From contig CAVNUY010000030.1 of the NCBI GenBank assembly GCA_963691655.1, forward strand, positions 186,001 through 250,000: a DNA stretch of 64,000 nt, given 5' to 3'. Every line of letters begins with the position of its first letter. Within the stretch, counting starts at the first letter, position 1. The notes under the pieces are model-generated. The model saw nothing but the letters and a program-made list of their open reading frames with translations, was not told where the DNA came from and did no database searches. Made by a program: the position numbers and the translations under genes. Source of the DNA: Toxonevra muliebris. Taxonomy: Eukaryota > Arthropoda > Insecta > Diptera > Pallopteridae. Positions 23,441 through 38,617 of the stretch are shown in pieces.

Positions 23441-26400
23441 CCAAATTTTAATTCCGAATTTTAATTTCGAATTTCAATTTCGAATTTTAATTTCGAATTT
23501 TAATTTCGAATTTTAATTCCAAATTTTAATTCCGAATTTTAATTCCGAATTTTAATTCCAAATTTTAATTCCGATTTTAATTTCGAATTTTAATTTCGAA
23601 TTTCAATTTCGAATTTTAATTCCGAATTTTAATTTCGAATTTTAGTTCCGAATTTTAATTTCGAATTTTAATTTCGAATTTCAACTTCGAAGTTTAATTT
23701 CGAATTTTAATTTCGAATTTTAATTCCGAATTTTAATTTCGAATTTTAATTCCGAATTTTAATTTCGAATTTTAATTTCGAATTTTAATTTCAAATTTTA
23801 ATTCCGAATTTTAATTCCAAATTTTAATTCCGAATTTTAATTTCGAATTTCAATTTCGAATTTTAATTTCGAAGTTTAATTTCGAATTTTAATTCCAAAT
23901 TTTAATTCCGAATTTTAATTCCGAATTTTAATTCCAAATTTTAATTCCGATTTTAATTTCGAATTTTAATTTCGAATTTCAATTTCGAATTTTAATTCCG
24001 AATTTTAATTTCGAATTTTAGTTCCGAATTTTAATTTCGAATTTTAATTTCGAATTTCAACTTCGAATTTTAATTCCGAATTTTAATTCCGAATTTTAAT
24101 TCCGAATTTTAATTTCGAATTTTAATTCCGAATGTTAATTTCGAATTTTAATTTCGAATTTCAATTTCGAATTTTAATTTCGAATTTTAATTCCGAATTT
24201 TAATTTCGAATTTTAATTCCGAATTTTAATTTCGAATTTCAATTTCGAATTTCAATTTCGAATTTTAATTTCGATTTTTAATTTCGAATTTTAATTCCGA
24301 ATTTCAAGTTCGAATTTTAATTCCGAATTTTAATTTCGAATTTCAATTTCGAATTTCAATTTCGAATTTTAATTTCGATTTTTAATTTCGAATTTTAATT
24401 TCGAATTTTAATTTCGAATTTAAATTTCGAATTTTAATTTCGAATTTTAATTTCGAATTTTAATTTCGAATTTTAATTCCGAATTTTAATTCCGAATTTT
24501 AATTCCAAATTTTAATTCCGAATTTTAATTTCGAATTTTAATTTCGAATTTCAATTTCGAATTTTATTTTCGAATTTTAATTCCGAATTTTAATTTCGAA
24601 TTTTAATTCCGAATTTTAATTCCGAATTTTAATTCCGAATTTTAATTTCCGAATTTTAATTTCGAATTTTAATTTCGAATTTTAATTTCGAATTTTAATT
24701 TCGAATTTCAATTTCGAATTTTAATTTCGAATTTTAATTCCGAATTTTAATTTCGAATTTTAATTCCGAATTTTAATTCCTAATTTTAATTCCGAATTTT
24801 AATTTCGAATTTTAATTCCGAATTTTAATTTCGAATTTTAATTCCGACTTTTAATTTCGAATTTTAATTCCGAATTTTAATTCCGAATTTTAATTCCGAA
24901 TTTTAATTCCAAATTTTAATTCCGAATTTTAATTCCGAATTTTAATTCCGAATTTTAATTCCGAATTTTAATTCCGAATTTTAATTCCGAATTTTAATTC
25001 CGAATTTTAATTCCGAATTTTAATTTCGAATTTTAATTTCGAATTTTAATTTCGAATTTTTATTCCGAATTTTCATTTCGAATTTTAATTCCGAATTTTA
25101 ATTTCGAATTTTAATTTCGAATTTTAATTTCGAATTTTAATTTCGAATTTTAATTTCGAATTTTAATTTCGAATTTCAATTTCGAATTTTATTTTCGAAT
25201 TTTAATTCCGAATTTTAATTCCGAATTTTAATTCCGAATTTTAATTCCGAATTTTAATTCCGAATTTTAATTCCGAATTTTAATTCCGAATTTTAATTTC
25301 GAATTTTAATTTCGAATTTCAATTTCGAATTTTAATTCCGAATTTTAATTTCGAATTTTAATTCCGAATTTTAATTTCGAATTTTAATTTCGAATTTTAA
25401 TTCCGAATTTTAATTTCGAATTTCAATTTCGAATTTCAATTTCGAATTTTAATTTCGAATTTTAATTTCGAATTTTAATTCCGAATTTTAATTCCGAATT
25501 TTAATTTCGAATTTTAATTCCGAATTTCAATTTCGAATTTTAATTCCGAATTTTAATTTCGAAATTCAATTTCGAATTTTAATTCCGAATTTTAATTTCG
25601 AATTTTAATTCCGAATTTTAATTCCGAATTTTAATTCCGAATTTTAATTCCGAATTTTAATTCCGAATTTTAATTTCGAATTTCAATTTCGAATTTTAAT
25701 TTCGAATTTTAATTCCGAATTTTAATTTCGAATTTTAATTCCGAATTTTAATTTCGAATTTTAATTCCGAATTTTAATTTCGAATTTTAATTTCGAATTT
25801 CAATTTCGAATTTTAATTTCGAATTTTAATTTCGAATTTTAATTTCGAATTTCAATTTCGAATTTCAATTTCGAATTTTAATTTCGATTTTTAATTTCGA
25901 ATTTTAATTCCGAATTTCAATTTCGAATTTTAATTCCGAATATTTATTCCGAATTTTAATTTCGAATTTTAATTCCGAATTTTAATTTCGAATTTTAATT
26001 TCGAATTTTAATTTCGAATTTTAATTTCGAATTTTAATTCCGAATTTTAATTTCGAATTTTAATTCCGAATTTTAATTTCGAATTTTAATTCCGAATTTT
26101 AATTTCGAATTTTAATTTCGAATTTCAATTTCGAATTTTAATTTCGAATTTTAATTTCGAATTTTAATTTCGAATTTTAATTTCGAATTTTAATTTCGAA
26201 TTTTATTTTCGAATATTAATTTCGAATTTTAATTTCGAATTTTAATTTCGAATTTTAATTTCGAATTTTAATTCCGAATTTTAATTCCGAATTTTAATTC
26301 CGAATTTTAATTTCCGAATTTTAATTTCGAATTTTAATTTCGAAGTTAAATTTCGAATTTTAATTTCGAATTTCAATTTCGAATTTTAATTTCGAATTTT

Positions 26401-27400
26401 AATTCCGAATTTCAATTTCGAATTTTAATTTCGAATTTTAATTTCTAATTTTAATTCCGAATTTTAATTTCGAATTTCAATTTCGAATTTTAATTCCGAA
26501 TTTTAATTCCGAATTTTAATTTCGAATTTTAATTCCGAATTTTAATTTCGAATTTTAATTTCGAATTTTAATTTCGAATTTTAATTCCGAATTTTAATTT
26601 CGAATTTTAATTTCGAATTTTAATTTCGAATCTCAATTTCGAATTTTAATTCCGAATTTTAATTCCGAATTTTAATTCCGAATTTTAATTCCGAATTTTA
26701 ATTCCGAATTTTAATTTCCGAATTTTAATTCCGAATTTTAATTCCGAATTTTAATTTCGAATTTTAAATCCGAATTTTAATTCCGAATTTTAATTCCTAA
26801 TTTTAATTTCGAATTTTAATTTCGAATTTCAATTTCGAATTTCCATTTCGAATTTTAATTTCGATTTTTAATTTCGAATTTTAATTTCGAATTTTAATTT
26901 CGAATTTTAATTTCGAATTTTAATTCCGAATTTTAATTTCGAATTTTAATTTCGAATTTCAATTTCGAATTTTAATTCCGAATTTTAATTTCGAATTTTA
27001 ATTCCGAATTTTAATTCCGAATTTTAATTCCGAATTTTAATTCCGAATTTTAATTTCGAATTTTAATTTCGAATTTCAATTTCGAATTTTATTTTCGAAT
27101 TTTAATTTCGAATTTTAATTTCGAATTTCAATTTCGAATTTTAATTTCGAATTTCAATTCCGAATTTTAATTCCGAATTTTAATTCCTAATTTTAATTCC
27201 GAATTTTAATTTCGAATTTTAATTCCGAATTTTAATTCCGAATTTTAATTCCGAATTTTAATTCCGAATTTTAATTCCGAATTTTAATTTCGAATTTTAA
27301 TTTCGAATTTCAATTTCGAATTTCAATTTCGAATTTTAATTTCGAATTTAAATTTCGAATTTTAATTTCGAATTTCAATTTCGAATTTTAATTCCGAATT
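23441..27400 (-). repeat. Ordinary array with short and long units
   Basis: No large duplication partner was recognised for most of this stretch. It contains 12-bp units missing one A or T (TTCCGATTTTAATTTCG at about 23572 and 23946, in two similar contexts about 374 bp apart) and 14-bp units (AATTTTAATTTCCG near 24650, 26312 and 26712). The part from about 26.65 kb onward, with the order 14-bp unit, A3G, A3G, canonical, TTTTAAATCCG at 26761, recurs at 34251 and 48947. No gene or non-repeat sequence is present. Confidence 0.85.
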
Positions 27401-27410
27401 TTAATTCCGA

Positions 27411-27426
27411 TTTTTAGTTCCGAATT
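27411..27426 (-). repeat. GATTTTTAGTTCCG landmark (five copies)
   Basis: Two rare changes are combined here (T12A in forward numbering and A to G before TTCCG). Copies of the TTTTTAG core start at 27411, 29673, 35109, 41861 and 49805. The 27411 to 29673 spacing is 2262 bp, exactly 174 monomers. The 35109 to 49805 offset of 14,696 matches other landmarks of the large duplication. The flanks are shared on both sides (an A8T unit before, an A8G, TTTCAAA, A8G, T6A order after). Confidence 0.87.
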
Positions 27427-27999
27427 TTAATTTCGAATTTTAATTTCGAATTTCAATTTCGAATTTTAATTTCGAATTTTAATTTCGAATTTTAATTTCG
27501 AATTTCAATTTCAAATTTCAATTTCGAATTTTATTTTCGATTTTTAATTTCGAATTTTAATTTCGAATTTTAATTTCGAATTTTAATTTCGAATTTTAAT
27601 TTCGAATTTTAATTTCGAATTTCAATTTCGAATTTCAATTTCGAATTTTAATTTCGAATTTTAATTTCGAATTTTAATTTCGAATTTTAATTTCGAATTT
27701 TAATTTCGAATTTTAATTTCGAATTTTAATTTCGAATTTTAATTCCGAATTTTAATTTCGAATTTTAATTCCGAAATTTAATTCCGAATTTTAATTCCGA
27801 ATTTTAATTTCGAATTTTAATTTCGAATTTCAATTTCGAATTTTAATTCCGAATTTCAATTTCGAATTTTAATTCCGAATTTTAATTCCGAATTTTAATT
27901 TCGAATTTTAATTCCGAATTTTAATTTCGAATTTTAATTCCGAATTTTAATTTCGAATTTTAATTTCGAATTTCAATTTCGAATTTTAATTTCGAATTT

Positions 28000-30900
28000 T
28001 AATTCCGAATTTTAATTTCGAATTTTAATTCCGAATTTTAATTCCGAATTTTAATTCCAAATTTTAATTTCGAATTTTAATTTCGAATTTCAATTTCGAA
28101 TTTTATTTTCGAATTTTAATTCCGAATTTTAATTTCGAATTTTAATTTCGAATTTTAATTCCGAATTTTAATTCCGAATTTTAATTCCGAATTTTAATTC
28201 CGAATTTTAATTTCGAATTTTAATTTCGAATTTTAATTTCGAATTTCAATTTCGAATTTCAATTTCGAATTTTAATTTCGAATTTTAATTCCGAATTTTA
28301 ATTTCGAATTTTAATTTCGAATTTTAATTTCGAATTTTAATTTCGAATTTCAATTTCGAATTTTAATTTCGAATTTTAATTCCGAATTTTAATTTCGAAT
28401 TTCAATTTCGAATTTTAATTCCGAATTTCAATTTCGAATTTCAATTTCGAATTTTAATTTCGAATTTTAATTCCGAATTTTAATTTCGAATTTTAATTTC
28501 GAATTTTAATTTCGAATTTTAATTTCGAATTTCAATTTCGAATTTTAATTTCGAATTTCAATTTCGAATTTTAATTCCGAATTTTAATTCCGAATTTTAA
28601 TTTCGAATTTTAATTTCGAATTTAAATTTCGAATTTCAATTTCGAATTTTAATTTCGAATTTTAATTCCGAATTTTAATTTCGAATTTTAATTTCGAATT
28701 TCAATTTCGAATTTTAATTTCGAATTTTAATTCCGAATTTTAATTTCGAATTTTAATTCCGAATTTTAATTCCGAATTTTAATTCCAAATTTTAATTTCG
28801 AATTTTAATTTCGAATTTCAATTTCGAATTTTATTTTCGAATTTTAATTCCGAATTTTAATTTCGAATTTTAATTTCGAATTTTAATTCCGAATTTCAAT
28901 TTCGAATTTTAATTCCGAATTTTAATTCCGAATTTTAATTTCGAATTTTAATTCCGAATTTTAATTTCGAATTTTAATTCCGAATTTTAATTTCGAATTT
29001 TAATTTCGAATTTCAATTTCGAATTTTAATTTCGAATTTTAATTCCGAATTTTAATTTCGAATTTTAATTCCGAATTTTAATTCCGAATTTTAATTCCAA
29101 ATTTTAATTTCGAATTTTAATTTCGAATTTCAATTTCGAATTTTATTTTCGAATTTTAATTCCGAATTTTAATTTCGAATTTTAATTTCGAATTTTAATT
29201 CCGAATTTTAATTCCGAATTTTAATTCCGAATTTTAATTCCGAATTTTAATTTCGAATTTTAATTTCGAATTTTAATTTCGAATTTTAATTTCGAATTTT
29301 AATTTCGAATTTTAATTCCGAATTTTAATTTCGAATTTTAATTCCGAAATTTAATTCCGAATTTTAATTCCGAATTTTAATTTCGAATTTTAATTCCGAA
29401 TTTTAATTTCGAATTTTAATTTCGAATTTTAATTCCGAATTTTAATTTCGAATTTCAATTTCGAATTTTAATTCCGAATTTTAATTCCGAATTTTAATTC
29501 CGAATTTTAATTCCGAATTTTAATTCCGAATTTTAATTCCGAATTTTAATTTCGAATTTTAATTTCGAATTTCAATTTCGAATTTCAATTTCGAATTTTA
29601 ATTTCGAATTTAAATTTCGAATTTTAATTTCGAATTTCAATTTCGAATTTTAATTCCGAATTTTAATTCCGATTTTTAGTTCCGAATTTTAATTTCGAAT
29701 TTTAATTTCGAATTTCAATTTCGAATTTTAATTTCGAATTTTAATTTCGAATTTTAATTTCGAATTTCAATTTCAAATTTCAATTTCGAATTTTATTTTC
29801 GATTTTTAATTTCGAATTTTAATTTCGAATTTTAATTTCGAATTTTAATTTCGAATTTTAATTTCGAATTTTAATTTCGAATTTCAATTTCGAATTTCAA
29901 TTTCGAATTTCAATTTCGAATTTCAATTTCGAATTTTAATTTCGAATTTTAATTTCGAATTTTAATTTCGAATTTTAATTTCGAATTTTAATTTCGAATT
30001 TTAATTTCGAATTTTAATTTCGAATTTTAATTCCGAATTTTAATTTCGAATTTTAATTCCGAAATTTAATTCCGAATTTTAATTCCGAATTTTAATTTCG
30101 AATTTTAATTTCGAATTTCAATTTCGAATTTTAATTCCGAATTTCAATTTCGAATTTTAATTCCGAATTTTAATTCCGAATTTTAATTTCGAATTTTAAT
30201 TCCGAATTTTAATTTCGAATTTTAATTCCGAATTTTAATTTCGAATTTTAATTTCGAATTTCAATTTCGAATTTTAATTTCGAATTTTAATTCCGAATTT
30301 TAATTTCGAATTTTAATTCCGAATTTTAATTCCGAATTTTAATTCCAAATTTTAATTTCGAATTTTAATTTCGAATTTCAATTTCGAATTTTATTTTCGA
30401 ATTTTAATTCCGAATTTTAATTTCGAATTTTAATTTCGAATTTTAATTCCGAATTTTAATTCCGAATTTTAATTCCGAATTTTAATTCCGAATTTTAATT
30501 TCGAATTTTAATTTCGAATTTTAATTTCGAATTTCAATTTCGAATTTCAATTTCGAATTTTAATTTCGAATTTTAATTCCGAATTTTAATTTCGAATTTT
30601 AATTTCGAATTTTAATTTCGAATTTTAATTTCGAATTTCAATTTCGAATTTTAATTTCGAATTTTAATTCCGAATTTTAATTTCGAATTTCAATTTCGAA
30701 TTTTAATTCCGAATTTCAATTTCGAATTTCAATTTCGAATTTTAATTTCGAATTTTAATTCCGAATTTTAATTTCGAATTTTAATTTCGAATTTTAATTT
30801 CGAATTTTAATTTCGAATTTCAATTTCGAATTTTAATTTCGAATTTCAATTTCGAATTTTAATTCCGAATTTTAATTCCGAATTTTAATTTCGAATTTTA

Positions 30901-31560
30901 ATTTCGAATTTAAATTTCGAATTTCAATTTCGAATTTTAATTTCGAATTTTAATTCCGAATTTTAATTTCGAATTTTAATTTCGAATTTCAATTTCGAAT
31001 TTTAATTTCGAATTTTAATTCCGAATTTTAATTTCGAATTTTAATTCCGAATTTTAATTCCGAATTTTAATTCCAAATTTTAATTTCGAATTTTAATTTC
31101 GAATTTCAATTTCGAATTTTATTTTCGAATTTTAATTCCGAATTTTAATTTCGAATTTTAATTTCGAATTTTAATTCCGAATTTTAATTCCGAATTTTAA
31201 TTCCGAATTTTAATTCCGAATTTTAATTCCGAATTTTAATTTCGAATTTTAATTTCGAATTTTAATTTCGAATTTTAATTTCGAATTTCAATTTCGAATT
31301 TTAATTTCGAATTTCAATTTCGAATTTTAATTCCGAATTTTAATTCCGAATTTTAATTTCGAATTTTAATTTCGAATTTAAATTTCGAATTTCAATTTCG
31401 AATTTTAATTTCGAATTTTAATTCCGAATTTTAATTTCGAATTTTAATTCCGAATTTTAATTTCGAATTTTAATTCCGAATTTTAATTCCGAATTTTAAT
31501 TCCAAATTTTAATTTCGAATTTTAATTTCGAATTTCAATTTCGAATTTTATTTTCGAATT
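28000..31560 (-). repeat. Cluster of 312-728 bp modules marked by T6A
   Basis: A module, TTCCAAATTTT, two canonical units, A8G, T6A (AATTTTATTTTCG), A3G, recurs with the T6A core at 28103, 28831, 29143, 30391, 31119 and 31548. Spacings of 728 bp (56 units) occur twice, with 312 bp (24 units) and 429 bp (33 units) elsewhere. Related pairs lie at 35697 and 36529 (832 bp), 42566 and 43411 (845 bp), and 50510 and 51355 (845 bp). The basic higher-order unit of this part of the array is therefore near 0.73-0.85 kb, with shorter derivatives. Confidence 0.85.
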
Positions 31561-33429
31561 TTAATTCCGAATTTTAATTTCGAATTTTAATTCCGAATTT
31601 TAATTTCGAATTTCAATTTCGAATTTTAATTCCGAATTTCAATTTCGAATTTCAATTTCGAATTTTAATTTCGAATTTTAATTCCGAATTTTAATTTCGA
31701 ATTTTAATTTCGAATTTTATTTTTGAATTTTAATTCCGAATTTTAATTTCGAATTTTAATTCCGAATTTTAATTTCGAATTTTAATTTCGAATTTTAATT
31801 TCGAATTTTAATTTCGAATTTTAATTTCGAATTTTAATTTCGAATTTCAATTTCGAATTTCAATTTCGAATTTTAATTTCGAATTTTAATTCCGAATTTT
31901 AATTTCGAATTTTAATTTCGAATTTTAATTTCGAATTTTAATTTCGAATTTCAATTTCGAATTTTAATTTCGAATTTCAATTTCGAATTTTAATTCCGAA
32001 TTTTAATTCCGAATTTTAATTTCGAATTTTAATTTTGAATTTAAATTTCGAATTTCAATTTCGAATTTTATTTTTGAATTTTAATTCCGAATTTTAATTT
32101 CGAATTTTAATTCCGAATTTTAATTCCGAATTTTAATTCCGAATTTTAATTCCGAATTTTAATTTCGAATTTCAATTTCGAATTTTAATTTCGAATTTTA
32201 ATTTCGAATTTCAATTTCGAATTTCAATTTCGAATTTTATTTTCGAATTTTAATTCCGAATTTTAATTTCGAATTTTAATTTCGAATTTTAATTCCGAAT
32301 TTTAATTCCGAATTTTAATTCCGAATTTTAATTCCGAATTTTAATTTCGAATTTCAATTTCGAATTTCAATTTCGAATTTCAATTTCGAATTTTAATTTC
32401 GAATTTTAATTCCGAATTTTAATTCCGAATTTTAATTTCGAATTTCAATTTCGAATTTTAATTTCGAATTTTAATTTCGAATTTTAATTTCGAATTTCAA
32501 TTTCGAATTTCAATTTCGAATTTTAATTCCGATTTTTAATTCCTAATTTTAATTCCGAATTTTAATTTCGAATCTTAATTTCGAATTTCAATTTCGAATT
32601 TCAATTTCGAATTTTAATTCCGAATTTTAATTTCGAATTTCAATTTCGAATTTCAATTTCGAATTTTAATTTCGAATTTTAATTTCGAATTTTAATTCCG
32701 AATTTTAATTCCGAATTTTAATTTCGAATTTTAATTCCGAATTTCAATTTCGAATTTTAATTCCGAATTTTAATTCCGAATTTTAATTCCGAATTTTAAT
32801 TCCGAATTTTAATTTCGAATTTTAATTCCGAATTTTAATTCCGAATTTTAATTTCGAATTTTAATTTCGAATTTTAATTTCGAATTTTAATTCCGAATTT
32901 TAATTTCGAATTTTAATTCCGAATTTTAATTTCGAATTTTAATTCCGAATTTTAATTCCGAATTTTAATTTCGAATTTCAATTTCGAATTTTAATTTCGA
33001 ATTTTAATTTCGAATTTTAATTTCGAATTTCAATTTCGAATTTCAATTTCGAATTTTAATTCCGAATTTTAATTTCGAATTTTAATTCCGAATTTCAATT
33101 TCGAATTTTAATTCCGAATTTTAATTCCAAATTTTAATTTCGAATTTTAATTCCGAATTTTAATTTCGAATTTTAATTCCGAATTTTAATTTCGAATTTT
33201 AATTTCGAATTTCAATTTCGAATTTTAATTTCGAATTTTAATTCCGAATTTTAATTTCGAATTTTAATTCCGAATTTTAATTCCGAATTTTAATTCCAAA
33301 TTTTAATTCCGAATTTTAAATTTCGAATTTTAATTTCGAATTTCAATTTCGAATTTTAATTTCGAATTTTAATTCCGAATTTTAATTTCGAATTTTAATT
33401 CCGAATTTTAATTCCGAATTTTAATTCCA

Positions 33430-33455
33430 AATTTTAATTCAGAATTTTAATTCAG
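33430..33455 (-). repeat. CAG doublet, copy 5
   Basis: First doublet of the second group. It lies 13.7 kb after copy 4 and heads a module in which an inverted monomer follows 482 bp after the first CAG. Confidence 0.92.
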
Positions 33456-33921
33456 AATTTTAATTTCGAATTTTAATTTCGAATTTCAATTTCGAATTTT
33501 ATTTTCGAATTTTAATTCCGAATTTTAATTTCGAATTTTAATTCCGAATTTTAATTCCGAATTTTAATTCCGAATTTTAATTTCGAATTTTAATTCCGAA
33601 TTTTAATTTCGAATTTTAATTCCGAATTTTAATTTCGAATTTTAATTCCGAATTTTAATTTCGAATTTTAATTTCGAATTTCAATTTCGAATTTTAATTT
33701 CGAATTTTAATTTCGAATTTCAATTTCGAATTTTAATTTCGAATTTTAATTTCGAATTTCAATTTCGAATTTTAATTTCGAATTTTAATTTCGAATTTTA
33801 ATTTCGAATTTTAATTTCGAATTTCAATTTCGAATTTTAATTTCGAATTTTAATTTCGATTTTTAATTTCGAATTTTAATTTCGAATTTCAATTTCGAAT
33901 TTTAATTTCGAATTTTAATTC

Positions 33922-33934
33922 CGAAATTAAAATT
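33922..33934 (+). repeat. Single inverted monomer, copy 3
   Basis: Same inverted unit as at 7588, but the following unit here reads GAATGTTAAATCCG, whereas the other copies have GAATGTTAATTCCG. This is a private change of this copy. Confidence 0.92.
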
Positions 33935-36900
33935 CGAATGTTAAATCCGAATTTTAATTTCGAATTTTAATTTCGAATTTTAATTCCGAAATTTAATTTC
34001 GAATTTTAATTTCGAATTTTAATTTGGAATTTTAATTTCGAATTTTAATTTCGAATTTTAATTCCGAATTTTAATTCCGAATTTTAATTCCGAATTTTAA
34101 TTCCGAATTTTAATTCCGAATTTTAATTTCGAATTTTAATTCCGAATTTTAATTCCGAATTTTAATTCCGAATTTTAATTCCGAATTTTAATTCCGAATT
34201 TTAATTTCCGAATTTTAATTCCGAATTTTAATTCCGAATTTTAATTTCGAATTTTAAATCCGAATTTTAATTCCGAATTTTAATTCCTAATTTTAATTTC
34301 GAATTTTAATTTCGAATTTCAATTTCGAATTTCCATTTCGAATTTTAATTTCGATTTTTAATTTCGAATTTTAATTTCGAATTTTAATTTCGAATTTTAA
34401 TTTCGAATTTTAATTCCGAATTTTAATTTCGAATTTTAATTTCGAATTTCAATTTCGAATTTTAATTCCGAATTTTAATTTCGAATTTTAATTCCGAATT
34501 TTAATTCCGAATTTTAATTCCGAATTTTAATTCCGAATTTTAATTTCGAATTTTAATTTCGAATTTCAATTTCGAATTTTATTTTCGAATTTTAATTTCG
34601 AATTTTAATTTCGAATTTCAATTTCGAATTTTAATTTCGAATTTTAATTCCGAATTTTAATTCCGAATTTTAATTCCTAATTTTAATTCCGAATTTTAAT
34701 TTCGAATCTTAATTTCGAATTTCAATTTCGAATTTTAATTCCGAATTTTAATTTCGAATTTTAATTTCGAATTTTAATTTCGAATTTTAATTTCGAATTT
34801 TAATTCCGAATTTTAATTTCGAATTTTAATTCCGAATTTTAATTTCGAATTTTAATTTCGAATTTTAATTCCGAATTTTAATTTCGAATTTCAATTTCGA
34901 ATTTTAATTCCGAATTTTAATTCCGAATTTTAATTCCGAATTTTAATTCCGAATTTTAATTCCGAATTTTAATTCCGAATTTTAATTTCGAATTTTAATT
35001 TCGAATTTCAATTTCGAATTTCAATTTCGAATTTTAATTTCGAATTTAAATTTCGAATTTTAATTTCGAATTTCAATTTCGAATTTTAATTCCGAATTTT
35101 AATTCCGATTTTTAGTTCCGAATTTTAATTTCGAATTTTAATTTCGAATTTCAATTTCGAATTTTAATTTCGAATTTTAATTTCGAATTTTAATTTCGAA
35201 TTTCAATTTCAAATTTCAATTTCGAATTTTATTTTCGATTTTTAATTTCGAATTTTAATTTCGAATTTTAATTTCGAATTTTAATTTCGAATTTTAATTT
35301 CGAATTTTAATTTCGAATTTTAATTTCGAATTTCAATTTCGAATTTCAATTTCGAATTTTAATTTCGAATTTTAATTTCGAATTTTAATTTCGAATTTTA
35401 ATTTCGAATTTTAATTTCGAATTTTAATTTCGAATTTTAATTTCGAATTTTAATTCCGAATTTTAATTTCGAATTTTAATTCCGAAATTTAATTCCGAAT
35501 TTTAATTCCGAATTTTAATTTCGAATTTTAATTTCGAATTTCAATTTCGAATTTTAATTCCGAATTTCAATTTCGAATTTTAATTTCGAATTTTAATTCC
35601 GAATTTTAATTTCGAATTTTAATTCCGAATTTTAATTCCGAATTTTAATTCCAAATTTTAATTTCGAATTTTAATTTCGAATTTCAATTTCGAATTTTAT
35701 TTTCGAATTTTAATTCCGAATTTTAATTTCGAATTTTAATTTCGAATTTTAATTCCGAATTTTAATTCCGAATTTTAATTCCGAATTTTAATTTCGAATT
35801 TTAATTTCGAATTTTAATTTCGAATTTCAATTTCGAATTTCAATTTCGAATTTTAATTTCGAATTTTAATTCCGAATTTTAATTTCGAATTTTAATTTCG
35901 AATTTTAATTTCGAATTTTAATTTCGAATTTCAATTTCGAATTTTAATTTCGAATTTTAATTCCGAATTTTAATTTCGAATTTCAATTTCGAATTTTAAT
36001 TCCGAATTTCAATTTCGAATTTCAATTTCGAATTTTAATTTCGAATTTTAATTCCGAATTTTAATTTCGAATTTTAATTTCGAATTTTAATTTCGAATTT
36101 TAATTTCGAATTTCAATTTCGAATTTTAATTTCGAATTTCAATTTCGAATTTTAATTCCGAATTTTAATTCCGAATTTTAATTTCGAATTTTAATTTCGA
36201 ATTTAAATTTCGAATTCCAATTTCGAATTTTATTTTTGAATTTTAATTCCGAATTTTAATTTCGAATTTTAATTCCGAATTTTAATTCCGAATTTTAATT
36301 CCGAATTTTAATTCCGAATTTTAATTCCGAATTTTAATTTCGAATTTCAATTTCGAATTTTAATTTCGAATTTTAATTTCGAATTTTAATTTCGAATTTC
36401 AATTTCGAATTTTAATTTCGAATTTTAATTCCGAATTTTAATTTCGAATTTTAATTCCGAATTTTAATTCCGAATTTTAATTCCAAATTTTAATTTCGAA
36501 TTTTAATTTCGAATTTCAATTTCGAATTTTATTTTCGAATTTTAATTCCGAATTTTAATTTCGAATTTTAATTTCGAATTTTAATTCCGAATTTTAATTC
36601 CGAATTTTAATTCCGAATTTTAATTCCGAATTTTAATTTCGAATTTTAATTTCGAATTTTAATTTCGAATTTCAATTTCGAATTTCAATTTCGAATTTTA
36701 ATTTCGAATTTTAATTCCGAATTTTAATTTCGAATTTTAATTTCGAATTTTAATTTCGAATTTTAATTTCGAATTTCAATTTCGAATTTTAATTTCGAAT
36801 TTTAATTCCGAATTTTAATTTCGAATTTCAATTTCGAATTTTAATTCCGAATTTCAATTTCGAATTTCAATTTCGAATTTTAATTTCGAATTTTAATTCC

Positions 36901-38591
36901 GAATTTTAATTTCGAATTTTAATTTCGAATTTTAATTTCGAATTTTAATTTCGAATTTCAATTTCGAATTTTAATTTCGAATTTCAATTTCGAATTTTAA
37001 TTCCGAATTTTAATTCCGAATTTTAATTTCGAATTTTAATTTCGAATTTAAATTTCGAATTTCAATTTCGAATTTTATTTTTGAATTTTAATTCCGAATT
37101 TTAATTTCGAATTTTAATTCCGAATTTTAATTTCGAATTTTAATTTCGAATTTTAATTTCGAATTTTAATTTCGAATTTTAATTTCGAATTTTAATTTCG
37201 AATTTCAATTTCGAATTTCAATTTCGAATTTTAATTTCGAATTTTAATTCCGAATTTTAATTTCGAATTTTAATTTCGAATTTTAATTTCGAATTTTAAT
37301 TTCGAATTTCAATTTCGAATTTTAATTTCGAATTTCAATTTCGAATTTTAATTCCGAATTTTAATTCCGAATTTTAATTTCGAATTTTAATTTTGAATTT
37401 AAATTTCGAATTTCAATTTCGAATTTTATTTTTGAATTTTAATTCCGAATTTTAATTTCGAATTTTAATTCCGAATTTTAATTCCGAATTTTAATTCCGA
37501 ATTTTAATTCCGAATTTTAATTTCGAATTTCAATTTCGAATTTTAATTTCGAATTTTAATTTCGAATTTCAATTTCGAATTTCAATTTCGAATTTTAATT
37601 CCGAATATTTATTCCGAATTTTAATTTCGAATTTTAATTCCGAATTTCAATTTCGAATTTTAATTTCGAATTTTAATTTCGAATTTTAATTTCGAATTTC
37701 AATTTCGAATTTCAATTTCGAATTTTAATTCCGATTTTTAATTTCGAATTTTAATTCCGAATTTCAATTTCGAATTTTAATTCCGAATTTTAATTCCAAA
37801 TTTCAATTTCGAATTTCAATTTCGAATTTTAATTTTGAATTTTAATTCCGAATTTCAATTTCGAATTTTAATTTCGAATTTTAATTTCGAATTTTAATTT
37901 CAAATTTCAATTTCGAATTTCAATTTCGAATTTTGATTTCGAATTTTAATTTCGAATTTTAATTTCGAATTTTAATTCCGAATTTTAATTTCGAATTTTA
38001 ATTCCGAATTTTAATTTCGAATTTTAATTCCGAATTTTAATTCCGAATTTTAATTTCGAATTTTAATTTCGAATTTTAATTTCGAATTTTAATTCCGAAT
38101 TTTAATTTCGAATTTTAATTCCGAATTTTAATTTCGAATTTTAATTCCGAATTTTAATTCCGAATTTTAATTTCGAATTTCAATTTCGAATTTTAATTTC
38201 GAATTTTAATTTCGAATTTTAATTTCGAATTTCAATTTCGAATTTCAATTTCGAATTTTAATTCCGAATTTTAATTTCGAATTTTAATTCCGAATTTCAA
38301 TTTCGAATTTTAATTCCGAATTTTAATTCCAAATTTTAATTTCGAATTTTAATTCCGAATTTTAATTTCGAATTTTAATTCCGAATTTTAATTTCGAATT
38401 TCAATTTCGAATTTTAATTTCGAATTTTAATTCCGAATTTTAATTCCGAATTTTAATTCCGAATTTTAATTCCGAATTTTAATTTCGAATTTTAATTTCG
38501 AATTTCAATTTCGAATTTTAATTTCGAATTTTAATTCCGAATTTTAATTTCGAATTTTAATTCCGAATTTTAATTCCGAATTTTAATTCCA

Positions 38592-38617
38592 AATTTTAAT
38601 TCAGAATTTTAATTCAG
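38592..38617 (-). repeat. CAG doublet, copy 6
   Basis: Offset 5162 bp from copy 5, the same as between the inverted monomers at 33922 and 39084. The doublet and inverted monomer therefore travelled together in a module, 482 bp apart. Confidence 0.92.
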